Shown here one piece after another: positions 5,353 to 6,325 of a stretch of DNA of 6,325 nucleotides; within the stretch, counting starts at the first letter, position 1; every line of letters starts with the position of its first letter. The stretch is from Bdellovibrionaceae bacterium UBA2466. Lineage in GTDB: Bacteria; Bdellovibrionota; FAC87; UBA2466. Both the position numbers and the translations under genes were made by a program. The notes below the pieces were generated by a model. The model made no database searches, was not told the origin of the DNA, and saw only the letters and a list, made by a program, of their open reading frames with translations. The stretch lies in contig DDPO01000002.1 in the NCBI GenBank assembly GCA_002342225.1, positions 1-6,325 on the forward strand, given 5' to 3'.

Positions 5353-5360
5353 ATCGCGGA

Positions 5361-5933
5361 ATGCTGAAACAATATGTCCAACTCATTGGGGTTTTGTTTA
5401 TTCTTCTCTGGGCCGTTTTTCAAAAAAGTGCTCGTGGTATCACATCGGTTGGAATTGAACCTATCGTTGGTTACGAGAGAAATCAGTTGCTAGTACCAAC
5501 TCCCCACACAAAAGATAGGTTGGTTTATGGGGCGAGAGCGACTTACGGGTTTTCGATTCTCTCCGTGGAAGCAGAGTATCTTCGAGGCTCATCTACCGAG
5601 ACTTTTCCCATTCAGGACCTGACCACGAAAGATACTTCAGACAAAATCAAAGTCGGTCTTAGAACGGGAGTTGATATTTTGAGCCTTCTAAACATTTATG
5701 CTCGAGCGGGTTGCCAAGGGAATCAGAATCGGCACGAAGAGACGAGCGCTGGAGTCACGACCGTTACTAAAGAGTCTGTGAAATATCATCCATACGGAGG
5801 TGCCGGTATTCGCTTGCGTCTTGGTAGAAATTTAAGAGCAACGGGTGACCTCACGACCGTTTTTCGAGATTTTCCAAATATGAACAACAACGATTACCAG
5901 ATTACAGCTGGGTTTGTTGTTCAAGTGCCTTAA
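5361..5933 (+). CDS. outer-membrane beta-barrel protein (190 aa)
   Basis: An N-terminal hydrophobic segment (8-20) followed by FQKSARG makes a Sec signal peptide, with cleavage likely around G26. The rest alternates hydrophobic and polar residues in amphipathic strands, for example IEPIVGYE, RLVYGARATYGF, LSVEAEYLRG, KIKVGLRTGV, NIYARAGCQG, YHPYGGAGIRLRLG, LRATGDLTTVF and YQITAGFVVQV. About eight strands with polar loops between them fit a small OmpA/OmpX-type barrel of the outer membrane. The last residue is Pro, not the aromatic residue usual for the BAM-recognised C-terminal strand; the last aromatic is Phe six residues from the end. An in-frame stop at 5349-5351 rules out an upstream start. 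The ATG is preceded directly by GCGGA with no spacer, so a normal Shine-Dalgarno is lacking. The SDR gene follows after 2 bases. Ligand or pore function cannot be inferred. Confidence 0.8.
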   Translation: MLKQYVQLIGVLFILLWAVFQKSARGITSVGIEPIVGYERNQLLVPTPHTKDRLVYGARATYGFSILSVEAEYLRGSSTETFPIQDLTTKDTSDKIKVGLRTGVDILSLLNIYARAGCQGNQNRHEETSAGVTTVTKESVKYHPYGGAGIRLRLGRNLRATGDLTTVFRDFPNMNNNDYQITAGFVVQVP

Positions 5934-5935
5934 TC

Positions 5936-6325
5936 ATGAGTTCATTTGAAGGAAAGCATATTTTGATCACTGGGGCTTCCTCAGGAATTGGGAAAGCCCT
6001 AGCTTTTGAGTTTGCGAGGTGTGGAGGTCATGTTTCTCTATTAGCTCGAAGGCGGGACAGAATAGAGGAGATCGCTTCACAATTAAAACAAACCTACCCG
6101 AAACAAAAAATTTTACCCATTGTCGCTGATGTCACTTCTGATGCCTCTATGCGAGAGGCGGTTTCAAACTCCATCCAAAAGATAGGTCCTCTCGATGTTG
6201 TTCTCGCCAATGCAGGTTTCGGAGTTGCCGGTGAGGTCGCTGAGCTTGAATTAGATGATTTTAGAAGACAATTTGAAACTAATGTTTTTGGTGTTTTACG
6301 GACTATCAAGGAGACCATTCCCTCT
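5936..6325 (+). CDS. short-chain dehydrogenase/reductase (partial, runs off right edge)
   Basis: The first 130 codons of a classical SDR oxidoreductase are present. The NAD(P)-binding motif TGASSGIG is at 12-19. The A37-R38-R39 segment after strand 2 favours NADP(H) over NAD(H) by family rules. D65-V is the adenine-ring site, N92-A-G follows strand 4, and N116 in FETNVFG is the conserved helix-4 Asn. The catalytic Ser and YxxxK lie beyond the right edge, so integrity and substrate cannot be judged. The ATG is 2 bases after the barrel stop codon and has no separate Shine-Dalgarno, so it is probably co-transcribed and translationally coupled with the barrel gene. The ENVFGVLRT-like spacing and K7-H-I-L-I-T start are typical of lipid- or keto-acyl-type SDRs, but this does not fix the substrate. 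Confidence 0.9.
   Translation, partial: MSSFEGKHILITGASSGIGKALAFEFARCGGHVSLLARRRDRIEEIASQLKQTYPKQKILPIVADVTSDASMREAVSNSIQKIGPLDVVLANAGFGVAGEVAELELDDFRRQFETNVFGVLRTIKETIPS

Overview
The window (AT-leaning, about 45% GC by eye) comes from a Gram-negative bacterium that uses menaquinone. It encodes an outer-membrane barrel with a signal peptide, an HldD-type ADP-heptose epimerase (LPS inner core), and three enzymes that make and finish a prenylated quinone. The gene mix and style suggest Bdellovibrionota or another former deltaproteobacterial lineage. That placement is inference only. No rRNA, tRNA, CRISPR array, insertion sequence or phage gene is visible. The only long stretches without a gene are short intergenic regions of 120 bases or less.

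Layout. (1) Bases 1-2355 are a tight minus-strand operon: a rubrerythrin-type diiron protein, then a UbiA-family (MenA-like) prenyltransferase 5 bases downstream, then a trans-polyprenyl diphosphate synthase that overlaps it by 4 bases (ATGA) and runs off the left edge. (2) Bases 2356-2452 are a divergent regulatory region. It holds a consensus-like promoter for the minus operon and a perfect 14-bp inverted repeat made of two TTGAA-NN-TTCAA dyads. (3) Bases 2453-3657 are a plus-strand pair: UbiE/MenG methyltransferase and a GbsR/MarR-type regulator, again joined by an ATGA overlap. (4) Bases 3719-4624 encode an HldD-like NAD(P)-dependent epimerase. (5) Bases 4628-5239 hold two small minus-strand genes: a 79-aa conserved-looking protein with an N-terminal coiled coil, and a 99-aa secreted protein with an Ig-like beta pattern. 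(6) Bases 5361-6325 hold a plus-strand outer-membrane barrel gene followed 2 bases later by a short-chain dehydrogenase cut by the right edge.

How the parts fit. The two divergent operons together supply the isoprenoid tail (polyprenyl synthase), attach it to the ring (UbiA/MenA) and methylate the product (UbiE/MenG), alongside a peroxide-scavenging type diiron protein and a winged-helix regulator. The perfect palindrome lies right on the rubrerythrin promoter and between the two transcription units. The simplest reading is a divergon in which the GbsR-like protein controls both arms, linking quinone tailoring to oxidative or redox state. This is the most interesting system in the window.

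A second signal is that the two plus-strand genes without a Shine-Dalgarno sequence (hldD-like and the barrel) share TGTGATA beginning exactly 17 bases before the ATG. This is compatible with extended -10 promoters that produce leaderless mRNAs.
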